Below, piece after piece: positions 8,138 to 16,501 of a stretch of DNA of 50,366 nucleotides (within the stretch, counting starts at the first letter, position 1; every line of letters starts with the position of its first letter). The position numbers were made by a program, and so were the translations under genes. The stretch is from an uncultured Alistipes sp. (GTDB taxonomy: Bacteria; Bacteroidota; Bacteroidia; Bacteroidales; Rikenellaceae), in NCBI GenBank assembly GCA_949285535.1, contig CASDZP010000007.1, positions 1 to 50,366 of the forward strand, in the 5' to 3' direction. The notes beneath the pieces were generated by a model. That model saw only the letters and a list, made by a program, of their open reading frames with translations, searched no databases and was not told the origin of the DNA.

Positions 8138-9772
8138 TCAGATGATTATCTCTTCTCGTTTATAACCTTCTTCGGTGGATGTGTTTCCGCTGTCGGTAGT
8201 GTCGATATTATCTGTATTGTCGGTGTTGTCGAACTTTGCGTTGATATTGATGTTTACCTCTTTAGGTGTAGGTTTTGTGGAGTTTTTGTTGGCGGTACGT
8301 ATTCTGAGTATGTCGTCAGACGAGTCGAAGTTGATAAAGCTGCGACCATAATCGAAACGTTTGTCTTTGTTTATATTCATCCATGTGGGATAATATACCT
8401 TAACCTTGACTCTCTGTCCTCTGAAACTGCTCGGCGTGATGAAATCCTGATCCTTGTCAACAAAGAGCGTGTCGCCTTTCTGATAGACATTTACATCTAT
8501 GCTGTCGATTATTTCCGACGCCTCGGCACGACTTTCACCTCTTGCATAAAGTACCTTGACAACGTGTAACAGACTGTCGCTCGATTCTGCTATTTCGATG
8601 TCGGTGGACGCGAGTTTATAGTTTCCGTATTCTCTGTCGGTAGGTTTTATGAAAAGGGTGTTTCCTTTGAGCGAACTAACCTCGACTGCAATCTCTTTAT
8701 GTTCACGGGTGCTGTATCTCTTGCCCTCGACAAAACCGAGGAAAGCGAATGCGCTCCATGACATGACCCATAAGGCTACCAACGGAATGGTTACCGAAGG
8801 ACGTATGGGTTTGCTGTTAATGGTTCTTGCCAAGAAATAGACGATTGAAATGAGGGGTATCACCATAGAGAGGGTCGCTACTGAAATCAGCAGCGTAGGG
8901 TTCGAGGCGGTACAAATCGCTATCGCCTCCTGTCCTTTTATGGCAAGGAATATTCCGCCGACAAGAATAGACAAGGCGCCTACTCCGAGTCCGATGCAGA
9001 CTATTGTCATGCAGATTACGAAAATGGTCGTTATTATCTTGCCGATGACCCACAATATGTCGGAGATTACCGAAAGCGTCTTTTCGTTTTTGGGGTTTTG
9101 TTGGGGCGCGTTTCGTTTCTCTTTCAATATTTTACTCACGGAACGTGGCGACACCTGTCTGCCGTCGAGCTCTATTATCTGCCGTGGAGAGCGAGCGCGG
9201 GGAATGGTAATCCACGCCAGAATATAGACGGCGCATATAATCAGGGCAATCGTCGATAAGACTTCCACGTAGTTGCTCAATATGAACAGAAGCATTATGA
9301 AAACGGCAAACATCAGTCGTACCAGACCTGCATCGACTTTGAAATATCGTGCCATGCCGCTTATCACACCACCCAGACGCGCACCCTCTTTAGTTCTGTA
9401 AAGGCGGTGAGGAATGTCGCTGTCCTGTTGCTGGTTCTGCTTTTCGGAAACATTGGCGTTCTCTGTTGTTTCGCTGATGTCGGCGTTGTCTGCGTCGGGT
9501 GTGGCGATAAACTGAATCTGGTCTATACCTCCGAGCTGGTCTATCACCTTCTGTGCCATATCTTTGTCGATGACGCTGTCTTTATCTTTCAGCATTGATA
9601 AAAACAGTTCGGCGGCGCGTGCCTCTATGTCGTCGGCTATCTCACGACCCTCCTCGCCCTCTATGGCGCAGGCGCGTTGAAGTTCGTCAAAATACTCTTT
9701 CAGTATGTCATAGCCGTTTTTGTCTATCGTGAACGATATTCCTTTGAGGCTGATGTTCAATGTCTCTTTCAT
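8138..9772 (-). CDS. PspC-domain membrane protein (long)
   Basis: 544 aa. The N-terminal soluble domain (about 1-85: MKETLNISLKGISFTI, then an acidic helical part) also occurs in the shorter upstream PspC gene. A PspC domain at about 120-195 has HRLYRTKEGARLGGVISGMARYF and a hydrophobic helix. Several further membrane segments lie between about 235 and 355. A C-terminal extracytoplasmic region ends in a D/N/T-rich tail. PspC proteins belong to envelope-stress responses; a direct role here is inferred. It starts 7 bp after the padR stop, so it is cotranscribed with it. Confidence 0.88.
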   Translation of the reverse strand: MKETLNISLKGISFTIDKNGYDILKEYFDELQRACAIEGEEGREIADDIEARAAELFLSMLKDKDSVIDKDMAQKVIDQLGGIDQIQFIATPDADNADISETTENANVSEKQNQQQDSDIPHRLYRTKEGARLGGVISGMARYFKVDAGLVRLMFAVFIMLLFILSNYVEVLSTIALIICAVYILAWITIPRARSPRQIIELDGRQVSPRSVSKILKEKRNAPQQNPKNEKTLSVISDILWVIGKIITTIFVICMTIVCIGLGVGALSILVGGIFLAIKGQEAIAICTASNPTLLISVATLSMVIPLISIVYFLARTINSKPIRPSVTIPLVALWVMSWSAFAFLGFVEGKRYSTREHKEIAVEVSSLKGNTLFIKPTDREYGNYKLASTDIEIAESSDSLLHVVKVLYARGESRAEASEIIDSIDVNVYQKGDTLFVDKDQDFITPSSFRGQRVKVKVYYPTWMNINKDKRFDYGRSFINFDSSDDILRIRTANKNSTKPTPKEVNININAKFDNTDNTDNIDTTDSGNTSTEEGYKREEIII

Positions 9773-9779
9773 CTCTTTG

Positions 9780-10151
9780 CTATTGTTCGTTTGGGGTTTC
9801 CTGTTCCGCGGCTGCCAGTCTTATGTTTCTTATCTGTTCCACAAGCTCGTTCCATGCCGCGTCGAGCTGGGCGAGAATCTCGCGTCCGTGGGGCGTTATT
9901 CTGTAATATTTACGGGGAGGTCCCTGCGGTGACTCTTCCCAACGGTATTCCAAAAGACCGCCGTTCTTCTGACGGGTCAGAAGAGGGTAGAGGGTGCCTT
10001 CGACAACTATCATCTTGCTCTGTTTGAGCTCGGAGATTATCTCGGAGGCGTAGGCGTCTTTCACTGAAAGAATGGACAGGATGCAGTATTCGAGAATACC
10101 TTTGCGCATCTGTGCCTTGATGTTATCCGAAATATTTGGTTGCATTGTCAT
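9780..10151 (-). CDS. PadR-family transcriptional regulator
   Basis: 123 aa winged-helix regulator. The PadR pattern is clear: MRKGILEYCILSILSVKDAYASEI, VVEGTLYPLLTRQKNGGLLEYRW, then GPPRKYYRITPHGREIL and a C-terminal dimerisation helix. It sits between two PspC genes, 76 bp after the short one and 7 bp before the long one. This is the usual arrangement in which PadR controls the membrane stress genes, probably by autorepression. A second in-frame ATG two codons downstream is an alternative start. Confidence 0.93.
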   Translation of the reverse strand: MTMQPNISDNIKAQMRKGILEYCILSILSVKDAYASEIISELKQSKMIVVEGTLYPLLTRQKNGGLLEYRWEESPQGPPRKYYRITPHGREILAQLDAAWNELVEQIRNIRLAAAEQETPNEQ

Positions 10152-10227
10152 GACGTGAATGTTTAAAGTATTCCTTTTGTTATGTATGACTTTTTGTGTG
10201 TCTTGTTGATTTCATGCTGACGGCGTT

Positions 10228-10761
10228 TTACAGCTTTTTCTGGTTTATCGTCATGTTGTCGAGAATCTTGTAGTCAGTAGCAGTCTGCGGATTTGGTATC
10301 ACTATCCACATTATAAGATAGATGATTATGCCGCTTCCGTAGCATATCAGCACAAGGAGCATTATGATTCTCACTATCGCCGTGTCTATACCGAAGTAGA
10401 GCCCTAGTCCGCTGCATACGCCGCCCAAAACCTTGTTGCGGGGGTCTCGCATCAGTTTTCTGTCGGGAAGGGGAATCTTGTTCGAGTGTTTGGTTTCCTC
10501 CTCTTCGAAGACTGCGGGATTGCCTATTGTGGCGATTACACGATCGACCATCTCTTTGGTGACGGCACGTATGCTGCCCGCTCCATACTCGTGGAGCAGT
10601 TCGCTTATTCTGTATTCCACATCGGTGATAATGTCGCTTTTGCCCTCCTCGTCGTCGAGTCTTATTTTTATTTCGTCGATATATTTTTTCAATATCTCAT
10701 AGGCATCCTCTTCGAGCATGAAGGCTGAACCTGATATTGTCGCGCTTATTGTCTTTTTCAT
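10228..10761 (-). CDS. PspC-domain protein (short)
   Basis: 177 aa. The N-terminus MKKTISATISGSAFMLEEDAYEIL resembles that of the long PspC gene. An acidic helical region follows, then a PspC domain at about 105-160 (RNKVLGGVCSGLGLYF) with one or two membrane helices ending IIIYLIMWIVIPN. An in-frame start 25 codons upstream is rejected because the family begins at MKKTI. It is the first gene of the minus-strand cluster. A TATATTTG box on the minus strand at 10801-10808 is a candidate -7 element. Confidence 0.9.
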   Translation of the reverse strand: MKKTISATISGSAFMLEEDAYEILKKYIDEIKIRLDDEEGKSDIITDVEYRISELLHEYGAGSIRAVTKEMVDRVIATIGNPAVFEEEETKHSNKIPLPDRKLMRDPRNKVLGGVCSGLGLYFGIDTAIVRIIMLLVLICYGSGIIIYLIMWIVIPNPQTATDYKILDNMTINQKKL

Positions 10762-10800
10762 GGTCAGATGTTTTTGACGGTTTGAATTATTATTACATTG

Positions 10801-10808
10801 CAAATATA
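10801..10808 (-). promoter_or_regulatory. Possible -7 box for the PspC-PadR cluster
   Basis: Minus-strand TATATTTG, 40 bases upstream of the short pspC gene. No well-spaced -33 box was found. Confidence 0.35.
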
Positions 10809-11108
10809 TGAACAAAAACTGTACTATGCAATACAAAATAGAAATTTTTTTTGAATTTTTTGGCTGTTTTTAATCCTTCCGTTTCATGAATCTGTTTTTA
10901 ATATATGTAGTGTGTTGATTTTTAGTCGGTTTTGTGTTTGGTGGCTGTGTCTGCTTTTGTGAGGTCTGTTTGATTATTGTTTAATATATGAATATCGTTA
11001 TTCGTCTTTTGTTCGTTAATATTGTTTTAAAGGTGAAAAATGATAAAACCTTCATTTGGAACAATAGAGTAGCTCTAAATGAAAAAAAGTTAGTATCTTT
11101 ACGGCAAT
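10809..11108. other. Divergent intergenic region, AT-rich
   Basis: Gap between the divergent PspC cluster and ruvB. AT-rich with several T-runs. A TATCTTTA at 11094-11101 just before ruvB resembles a -7 box but lacks a well-placed -33 box. No RNA gene or repeat is recognised. Confidence 0.4.
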
Positions 11109-12125
11109 ATGAAAGAAAATATAAGAAATATAGAGACCGATGCTCAGTTTGAAGAGCGTATAAGACCGCAGGAACTTCGTGCTTTCAGCGGTCAGTCCAA
11201 GATTGTGGACAATATAAGCGTCTTCATAAAGGCAGCCAAGATGCGCGGAGAGGCTCTCGACCATGTGCTATTGCACGGACCTCCCGGTTTGGGTAAAACC
11301 ACGCTCGCGAACATCATTGCGAATGAAATGGGCAGTTCGTTGAAGGTTACGTCGGGTCCCGTGCTCGACAAGCCGGGTGATTTGGCCGGTCTCCTGACAG
11401 GATTGCAGGAGGGTGATGTGCTTTTCATCGACGAAATACACCGTCTCTCGCCGATAGTGGAGGAGTATCTCTACTCGGCAATGGAGGACTATTCGATAGA
11501 CATTGTTCTGGATAAGGGTCCGGGTGCGCGAAGCATACAGATTTCGCTCGCTCCGTTTACGCTTATCGGCGCGACGACCAGAAGCGGTCTGCTTACATCG
11601 CCGCTCAGAGCCCGTTTCGGAATTCAGTGTCATTTGGAGTATTACGATACCAAAACGCTCGTTAATATCATAAAACGTTCGGCGTCCATTCTCGACGTTC
11701 CTATCAATGACGAGGGGGCGGCGCAGATAGCCATGCGAAGCAGGGGTACGCCCCGTATAGCTAACGCGCTGTTGAGGCGTGTGCGTGACTTCGCGCAGGT
11801 GAAAGGTACGGGTACGATAGACAGTCATATCACCGAGATTGCTCTTGAGGCGTTAAATATAGACTCGCTCGGACTCGACACAATGGACAACAAGATTTTG
11901 TCGGTGATAATAAACAAGTTCGGCGGAGGTCCTGTCGGACTAAAGACGATAGCCACAGCCGTGGGAGAGGACGAAGGTACGATAGAGGAGGTTTACGAGC
12001 CGTTCCTCATAATGCAGGGATTGCTCAAGAGAACACCCAGAGGTCGTGAGGTCACTCCCGCCGCCAGAGCGCACTTGGGATTGGAGGTTGCTCCTTCAGA
12101 ACCGTCATTGTTTAATATAGACTGA
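11109..12125 (+). CDS. ruvB: Holliday junction branch migration helicase RuvB
   Basis: Hexameric AAA+ motor that drives Holliday junction branch migration with RuvA. 338 aa. Visible are Walker [10 protein letters not shown] at 57-65, Walker [10 protein letters not shown], sensor [18 protein letters not shown], arginine-rich [17 protein letters not shown], and a C-terminal winged helix ending [20 protein letters not shown]. ruvA is not in the window. The next gene follows after 7 bp and is probably cotranscribed. Confidence 0.98.
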   Translation: MKENIRNIETDAQFEERIRPQELRAFSGQSKIVDNISVFIKAAKMRGEALDHVLLHGPPGLGKTTLANIIANEMGSSLKVTSGPVLDKPGDLAGLLTGLQEGDVLFIDEIHRLSPIVEEYLYSAMEDYSIDIVLDKGPGARSIQISLAPFTLIGATTRSGLLTSPLRARFGIQCHLEYYDTKTLVNIIKRSASILDVPINDEGAAQIAMRSRGTPRIANALLRRVRDFAQVKGTGTIDSHITEIALEALNIDSLGLDTMDNKILSVIINKFGGGPVGLKTIATAVGEDEGTIEEVYEPFLIMQGLLKRTPRGREVTPAARAHLGLEVAPSEPSLFNID

Positions 12126-12132
12126 GACGATT

Positions 12133-13704
12133 ATGTCGGGACAGGAGAGTTTGCGCAAAGAGCCGCTGTTCGACCTTGTCAAGAGTTTGACAAAGGCCGA
12201 AAAACGAAATTTTAAACTTTACGCTACAAGGCAGGGCGATGCCAATGCCAAATTCATCGTTTTGTTCGATGCCATCGACGGCATGGAAACGTACGATGAG
12301 GCTCGTCTTATGCGCAAATGCGGAGTCTCGAAGAGTCAGATACCGAACATAAAGGCACATCTTTATCGTCAGATATTGGTGAGCGTAAGGCTTATAAGCG
12401 TACAGCACAGCTTGCGCATGCAGCTTCGCGAACAGATTGACTTTGCCAGAATATTGTATGACAAAGGGCTCCATTCTCAATGTATGAGGGTGCTCGAAAA
12501 GGCGAAAAAGACCGCTTTGTCATCGGGAGAGGCGACTGTCGCGCTTGAGATAGTGGAGTTTGAGAAGACTGTTGAGACCTTTCATTTCTCACGTACTTCA
12601 AGCAGGGCGGAGCAGCTCGGGGCGCAGACCACGCAGTTATGCGAGAGGATAGAGGTGAGCAATCAGCTGTCCAATATAATTCTTCAGCTGTACAGTCTCT
12701 ATCTGAAACTGGGATATGTCCGTTCGGAAAGGGATTTGTGTCTTGTCACCGACTTTTTTAAACCGAGAATAGACAAGTTTTTGGGTATGGAGCTGTCGTT
12801 CATAGAGCGGGTGCAACTCGGACAGACCCGAATGTGGTATGCCCATATACTGCATGATTTCCCATCGTGTTTCCGTCACAGCAGGGCGGTGATAGAGCTG
12901 TTCGACGAGAATCCGCAGATGAAGCCCCTCCATTACGACTACTATCTGAAAGCCTATTCGCGTTATCTGGATTCGCTCTTCCTTACCCGTAACTATACCC
13001 GTCTGTCGGAGGCTTTGGCTCGTTACGAGCAGGAGATTGTCGATATAATGCCTGTCAGCACCAATGCCTACAATCTCTCCTGCATGGCGCTCTATCTGCA
13101 TAAGGTCAACCTTTTCCTTATGGAGGGAAACTTTACCGCAGGAACAAAGATTGTGGATAAGGTGGAGCAGTTTATCTCTATGGCTACTCCCGCGCTCGAC
13201 CTGCATTACAGGCTGTTGCTCTATTACAAAATCGCCTGCCTCTATTTCGGCGCGGCGGACTATCGCCGTTGCATAGAGTTTCTCGACCGAATCATTTCGG
13301 TGAGAGACCAGTCGATAAGGCGAGACCTGCAATGTTTCGCGCGAATGCTTAACTTGATAGCATCATACGAGGCGGGACTCGATTACAATCTCGACTATCA
13401 GATAAGGAACGTTTATGCGTTCATAATAAAGATGAACGACATGCACGGAGTTCAAAAAGTGCTGATGTCTTTCCTTAAACGACTGAATCATATATATATC
13501 AGTGATTTCAAGCAGGAACTTCAGAACCTCTACGAGAAGATAAAGCCGTTCGAGCATCATCCGTATGAGCGTCGTCCGTTCTTCTATCTCGACATAATAT
13601 CGTGGCTTGAGAGCAAACTCGAAAACAGAAGCGTTGAAGATGTCGTATCTTCCAAATTCAAGGCGGCGATAGCACAAAAACAGCAGCGGAAATCTAAAAA
13701 ATAG
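12133..13704 (+). CDS. Conserved helical protein, function unknown
   Basis: 523 aa protein with no signal peptide or membrane segment. The N-terminus (EPLFDLVKSLTKAEKRNFKLYA) resembles a conserved Bacteroidetes family known to me only as hypothetical. The body is rich in long alpha helices with TPR-like spacing (for example AALDLHYRLLLYYKIACLYFGA-type pairs), so a protein-interaction scaffold is plausible. The C-terminus is basic (AQKQQRKSKK). It lies 7 bp after ruvB; I do not assign it a recombination role on that alone. Confidence 0.75.
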   Translation: MSGQESLRKEPLFDLVKSLTKAEKRNFKLYATRQGDANAKFIVLFDAIDGMETYDEARLMRKCGVSKSQIPNIKAHLYRQILVSVRLISVQHSLRMQLREQIDFARILYDKGLHSQCMRVLEKAKKTALSSGEATVALEIVEFEKTVETFHFSRTSSRAEQLGAQTTQLCERIEVSNQLSNIILQLYSLYLKLGYVRSERDLCLVTDFFKPRIDKFLGMELSFIERVQLGQTRMWYAHILHDFPSCFRHSRAVIELFDENPQMKPLHYDYYLKAYSRYLDSLFLTRNYTRLSEALARYEQEIVDIMPVSTNAYNLSCMALYLHKVNLFLMEGNFTAGTKIVDKVEQFISMATPALDLHYRLLLYYKIACLYFGAADYRRCIEFLDRIISVRDQSIRRDLQCFARMLNLIASYEAGLDYNLDYQIRNVYAFIIKMNDMHGVQKVLMSFLKRLNHIYISDFKQELQNLYEKIKPFEHHPYERRPFFYLDIISWLESKLENRSVEDVVSSKFKAAIAQKQQRKSKK

Positions 13705-13803
13705 ATGTATCGGGTAAGGCTTTTAAAATAAATGTGTTACATCTGTTTTTATACATGATGCAGCAAGAAAAAATGAATTTTGGATAAAAAAGTTTGATAA
13801 AAT

Positions 13804-13834
13804 TTTGGTTTTAACATAAAAATAGCTACTTTTG
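13804..13834 (+). promoter_or_regulatory. Promoter of tRNA-Asp
   Basis: TTTG at 13804-13807, a 19-base spacer, then TACTTTTG at 13827-13834. This is a near-ideal Bacteroidetes primary sigma promoter, 15 bases before the tRNA. Confidence 0.8.
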
Positions 13835-13849
13835 TGGCACAAAAAGCAC

Positions 13850-13923
13850 GGTGTGGTAGTTCAGCTGGTTAGAATGCCTGCCTGTCACGCAGGAGGTCGC
13901 GGGTTCGAGTCCCGTCCATACCG
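13850..13923 (+). tRNA. tRNA-Asp (anticodon GTC)
   Basis: Complete cloverleaf. The acceptor GGTGTGG pairs with CCATACC, the D arm is GTTCAGCTGGTTAGAAT, the anticodon stem CCTGC/GCAGG holds CTGTCAC, and the T arm is GCGGG-TTCGAGT-CCCGT. Discriminator G. CCA is not encoded. Confidence 0.97.
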
Positions 13924-13933
13924 CAGAGCAATG

Positions 13934-13967
13934 AGAGCTTGTCACTAAATTGTGACAAGCTCTTTTT
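13934..13967 (+). terminator. Terminator of tRNA-Asp
   Basis: 12-bp perfect stem AGAGCTTGTCAC, loop TAAATT, and a T-run right after. Confidence 0.9.
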
Positions 13968-14078
13968 GTTTTCCGTTTGATGTGGTAGCGTGCGGGTATG
14001 CCGTTGAAAACGTCTTATGCGGCAGGCTGTTTTAAACTGAAAAACAGAACGGTGGGTTTTATGTAAAATTTTCTTAAG

Positions 14079-14639
14079 ATGTTTAAGGTCGAAATAGTGT
14101 CTTACGAGGATGTTGCGGGACTCGAAGCGTCATCAGGAGTCGCAAAAACGCCTTTTGGAGATTGCAGAGTGGATTTTGCGGGAGAGGTGGTGACTGCCGT
14201 TTCGTTTTTGGACGATGCTGACGGAGATAAGAAACGGATGTGTTTATCGTGCGAGGATGGTTTGATTACCGCGGCGGGTGGCTCGGCGGCAGATCGTATG
14301 GCGGCAAAATTGTTGGCGGCTTTTTTCTCTGATGAGGGAGAGGCGAAGGTGGCGGTGCGCTGTTCGGCTTTTGTCAGAAAGGTTTTTATGGTGTTGTTGT
14401 CCGTCCGTTTCGGTGAGAGAATATCATATAGTGAATTGGCGGTGAGAGCAGGTGTTCCCAGAGCCGTCAGGGCTGTGGCTTCGGCTGTGGCATCCAATAA
14501 CACGGCTCTTCTGATTCCGTGTCACAGGATAGTCAGAAAGAGTGGGGAGACAGGAGAATACAAATGGGGTGCGGATAAGAAAAAGGCGTTGCTCGAATGG
14601 GAGAGCGGCGGCAGAAGTATGGCTTTGTCGCATGGATAA
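14079..14639 (+). CDS. ogt: Methylated-DNA-protein-cysteine methyltransferase
   Basis: Suicide repair protein that removes alkyl groups from O6-guanine. 186 aa. The active-site motif is IPCHRIV with Cys148. The preceding FGERISYSELAVRAGVPRAVRAVASAVASNN is the helix-turn-helix and DNA-binding wing, seen here as usual in two parts. The N-terminal domain is poorly conserved, as expected. It is a single gene with a terminator behind it. With the AlkD-like gene 2 kb away, the region carries two alkylation-repair functions. Confidence 0.93.
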   Translation: MFKVEIVSYEDVAGLEASSGVAKTPFGDCRVDFAGEVVTAVSFLDDADGDKKRMCLSCEDGLITAAGGSAADRMAAKLLAAFFSDEGEAKVAVRCSAFVRKVFMVLLSVRFGERISYSELAVRAGVPRAVRAVASAVASNNTALLIPCHRIVRKSGETGEYKWGADKKKALLEWESGGRSMALSHG

Positions 14640-14676
14640 ATGTTTTGACTGACATTTCCGATGATATGACAGTATA

Positions 14677-14713
14677 AAAACAGGGAGACTCTGAAATGAT
14701 GTCTCCCTGTTTT
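14677..14713 (+). terminator. Terminator of ogt
   Basis: Stem AAAACAGGGAGAC paired with GTCTCCCTGTTTT around an 11-base loop. The AT flanks would let it act in both directions. Confidence 0.85.
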
Positions 14714-14729
14714 ATGTTTGAATATTTAT

Positions 14730-14799
14730 ATCTGAAATCTTCTATCTGAAACCGTTTATTTGAAACTTTTTATCTGAAATCGTTTATCTGAATCCGTTG
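14730..14799 (+). repeat. 14-bp tandem repeat, 5 units, duplicating a gene end
   Basis: Five contiguous 14-bp units of ATCTGAAAYCGTTT type. The last unit (14786-14799) is part of the coding end of the minus-strand GH30-like gene and abuts its TAA stop. The other units repeat that gene end downstream, so on the minus strand TTTCAGATAA-like sequences recur. Confidence 0.85.
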
Positions 14800-16091
14800 T
14801 CACCGTGTATTGTCATTGTGTTCAACGACATCGGAGGCAGGGTGGTGTGTATCGAATAGTCGTTTATGTTTATCACAATCTTGCGTGATTTGTCGCTCTT
14901 GTTCGCCATTATCAAAACCGCGCTGTTGTCTTTGTTCAGAAAGGCGAGCATGTCATCGAAACTGCCGTAAGTCTTGGCGAGTAACGCACCCTCGAACACA
15001 TGGCCGCTTATCTGTTTGAGTATGTAATACTCTTTGTCGAAAGTCATGTTTTTATCCTTGTCGAATTTCAACAGGGCGGTCTCGTTTTCCGTGGTGTCGC
15101 ACAGATTGGAGAAGACATATGCTGTCGCGCCCGCGCGTATTGTGTTTTTCATCCTGTCCCATACCGTAAAAAACTCTTTCAGCTTTTCGTCTCTCACCTG
15201 TTTGGCGAATAGATGACGGATGTCGTGTTTTTTGCTTATGTCTATTATCCAGTCGGGGTTTTGCGTGTCGTAGAACGAGAAGGAATACACATATTCGCAA
15301 ACCTGCTTTTCAGACAGCAGACTGTCTAAATTGAGATTGAGTGACGGGGCGGATATGTTGCCCATGCACACCTTGGTTGCGATGTCGTACATTTGGGGAC
15401 CGAAATAATCGCTGATAAATGTTGCGGTGCTCTTTTCGTTGCATAGGGGCGGCATGTTGTCGTTGATGTCGTCACGGGGCGACGTCATATTGATTTTTAT
15501 TCCCGCGTCGAGCATCTTGCGGGCGAAAGAGTAAAAATAGTCGCTGTATATCTTCATGGACGTCGCACTCTCCGAGAGGGAGTCGATGAAGTTGACGTTT
15601 TCGATGTTTCTCTGCGGCATCGTCCACAGTATCTTGCACCCTGTCTTTTCAATGACTTTTGAAAGGAACGGTTTGAATAACGTGCTGTCCGCCGAGCCGC
15701 ATTCGTCAATAATTTGCGGCATCTTGTCGGCTGTAATTTCCCCTGACAGGTATTGGCTGTATCCTGTTGTGGATACCGCTATGTGTATTATACCCGTGCC
15801 CGCTTCGTCGGGAGAGTGCAACGCGTCTATTATCTTATCCTTGTTTCTGTCGGACAGCCCGGATAGAAAGCGTACGTCACCCGGGGTCAGCGTATAGCCG
15901 AACCCGTCCATGCTTTGTCGAAACTCCGATAGCGATACAACGCAGTCGGGTGTGTCGCTCGGAGCCTCTATCTTATAGCTGCAGCTTTTGAAATAGTTTC
16001 TCGTCGCGGTGGTGGATACTGTTTCTATATTGACATTTCTGCAACTCCACGAAACAAGCGAGAGAAGCAGAAGGGGTAACACTTTACGCAT
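14784..16091 (-). CDS. Degenerate GH30-like glycosidase lipoprotein
   Basis: 435 aa. The signal peptide ends SWSC with Cys17, so an envelope lipoprotein is predicted. The fold pattern resembles GH30 enzymes: SMDGFGYTLT near 60-70, a segment KILWTMPQRN near 153, TATFISDYFGPQMYD after the acid/base position, and a beta-sandwich tail YYILKQISGHVFEGAL with PPMSLNTMTI. The usual acid/base QNEP appears as SPRDD (about 204-208), and the nucleophile strand reads LFAKQVR (about 294-300), so both catalytic Glu seem absent. It is probably a non-catalytic glycan-binding protein; this is inference. Confidence 0.65.
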   Translation of the reverse strand: MRKVLPLLLLSLVSWSCRNVNIETVSTTATRNYFKSCSYKIEAPSDTPDCVVSLSEFRQSMDGFGYTLTPGDVRFLSGLSDRNKDKIIDALHSPDEAGTGIIHIAVSTTGYSQYLSGEITADKMPQIIDECGSADSTLFKPFLSKVIEKTGCKILWTMPQRNIENVNFIDSLSESATSMKIYSDYFYSFARKMLDAGIKINMTSPRDDINDNMPPLCNEKSTATFISDYFGPQMYDIATKVCMGNISAPSLNLNLDSLLSEKQVCEYVYSFSFYDTQNPDWIIDISKKHDIRHLFAKQVRDEKLKEFFTVWDRMKNTIRAGATAYVFSNLCDTTENETALLKFDKDKNMTFDKEYYILKQISGHVFEGALLAKTYGSFDDMLAFLNKDNSAVLIMANKSDKSRKIVININDYSIHTTLPPMSLNTMTIHGDNGFR

Positions 16092-16271
16092 CTGTATGTT
16101 TTTTATTCCGTAAAGTTAAAACAATTTCCCGATAACACGGACTCTCTTGTGATGAAAAAAGGATGAGGGTATATTTTGAATCCGATGATGTATTACGAAA
16201 GTCAATCTGATTAATTGAATTTATGTCGTAGCATTAATTTCAATAAAACTATGGAGTGGGGTGGTGTGTCT

Positions 16272-16378
16272 GTTGTGATGTGTTAGGTTGTGATGTTTGT
16301 GGATGTAATGTTTGTGGTTGTAATGTATTAGGTTGTAATGTATTAGATAGTAATGTGTTGGATTGTGATGTGTAAAGA
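16272..16378 (+). repeat. 15-bp tandem repeat, about 7 units
   Basis: Units of GTTGTRATGTNTTAG type, head to tail, with no cytosine in the array. Units 4 and 5 are identical; the others vary at a few sites, and unit 6 is one base shorter. It lies directly upstream of the AlkD-like gene promoter. Confidence 0.85.
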
Positions 16379-16383
16379 TATGT

Positions 16384-16413
16384 TTTGTCGGACGGTAATA
16401 TTTTCTATCTTTG
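16384..16413 (+). promoter_or_regulatory. Promoter of the AlkD-like gene
   Basis: TTTG at 16384-16387, an 18-base spacer, TATCTTTG at 16406-16413. It is placed right after the 15-bp repeat array and before the 20-bp leader repeats. Confidence 0.7.
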
Positions 16414-16435
16414 GAAATCGGAGCTGTGGATGATT

Positions 16436-16495
16436 GATTGTGAGTTTCGAAATCTGATTGTGACTTTCGTATTTTGATTGTGGTTATATTTTGAG
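16436..16495 (+). repeat. 20-bp tandem repeat, 3 units, in a gene leader
   Basis: Three units starting GATTGTG at 16436, 16456 and 16476. The first two share GATTGTGASTTTCG; the third is diverged. They make up nearly all of the predicted 5' leader of the AlkD-like gene. Confidence 0.75.
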
Positions 16496-16501
16496 GCGAA
16501 A

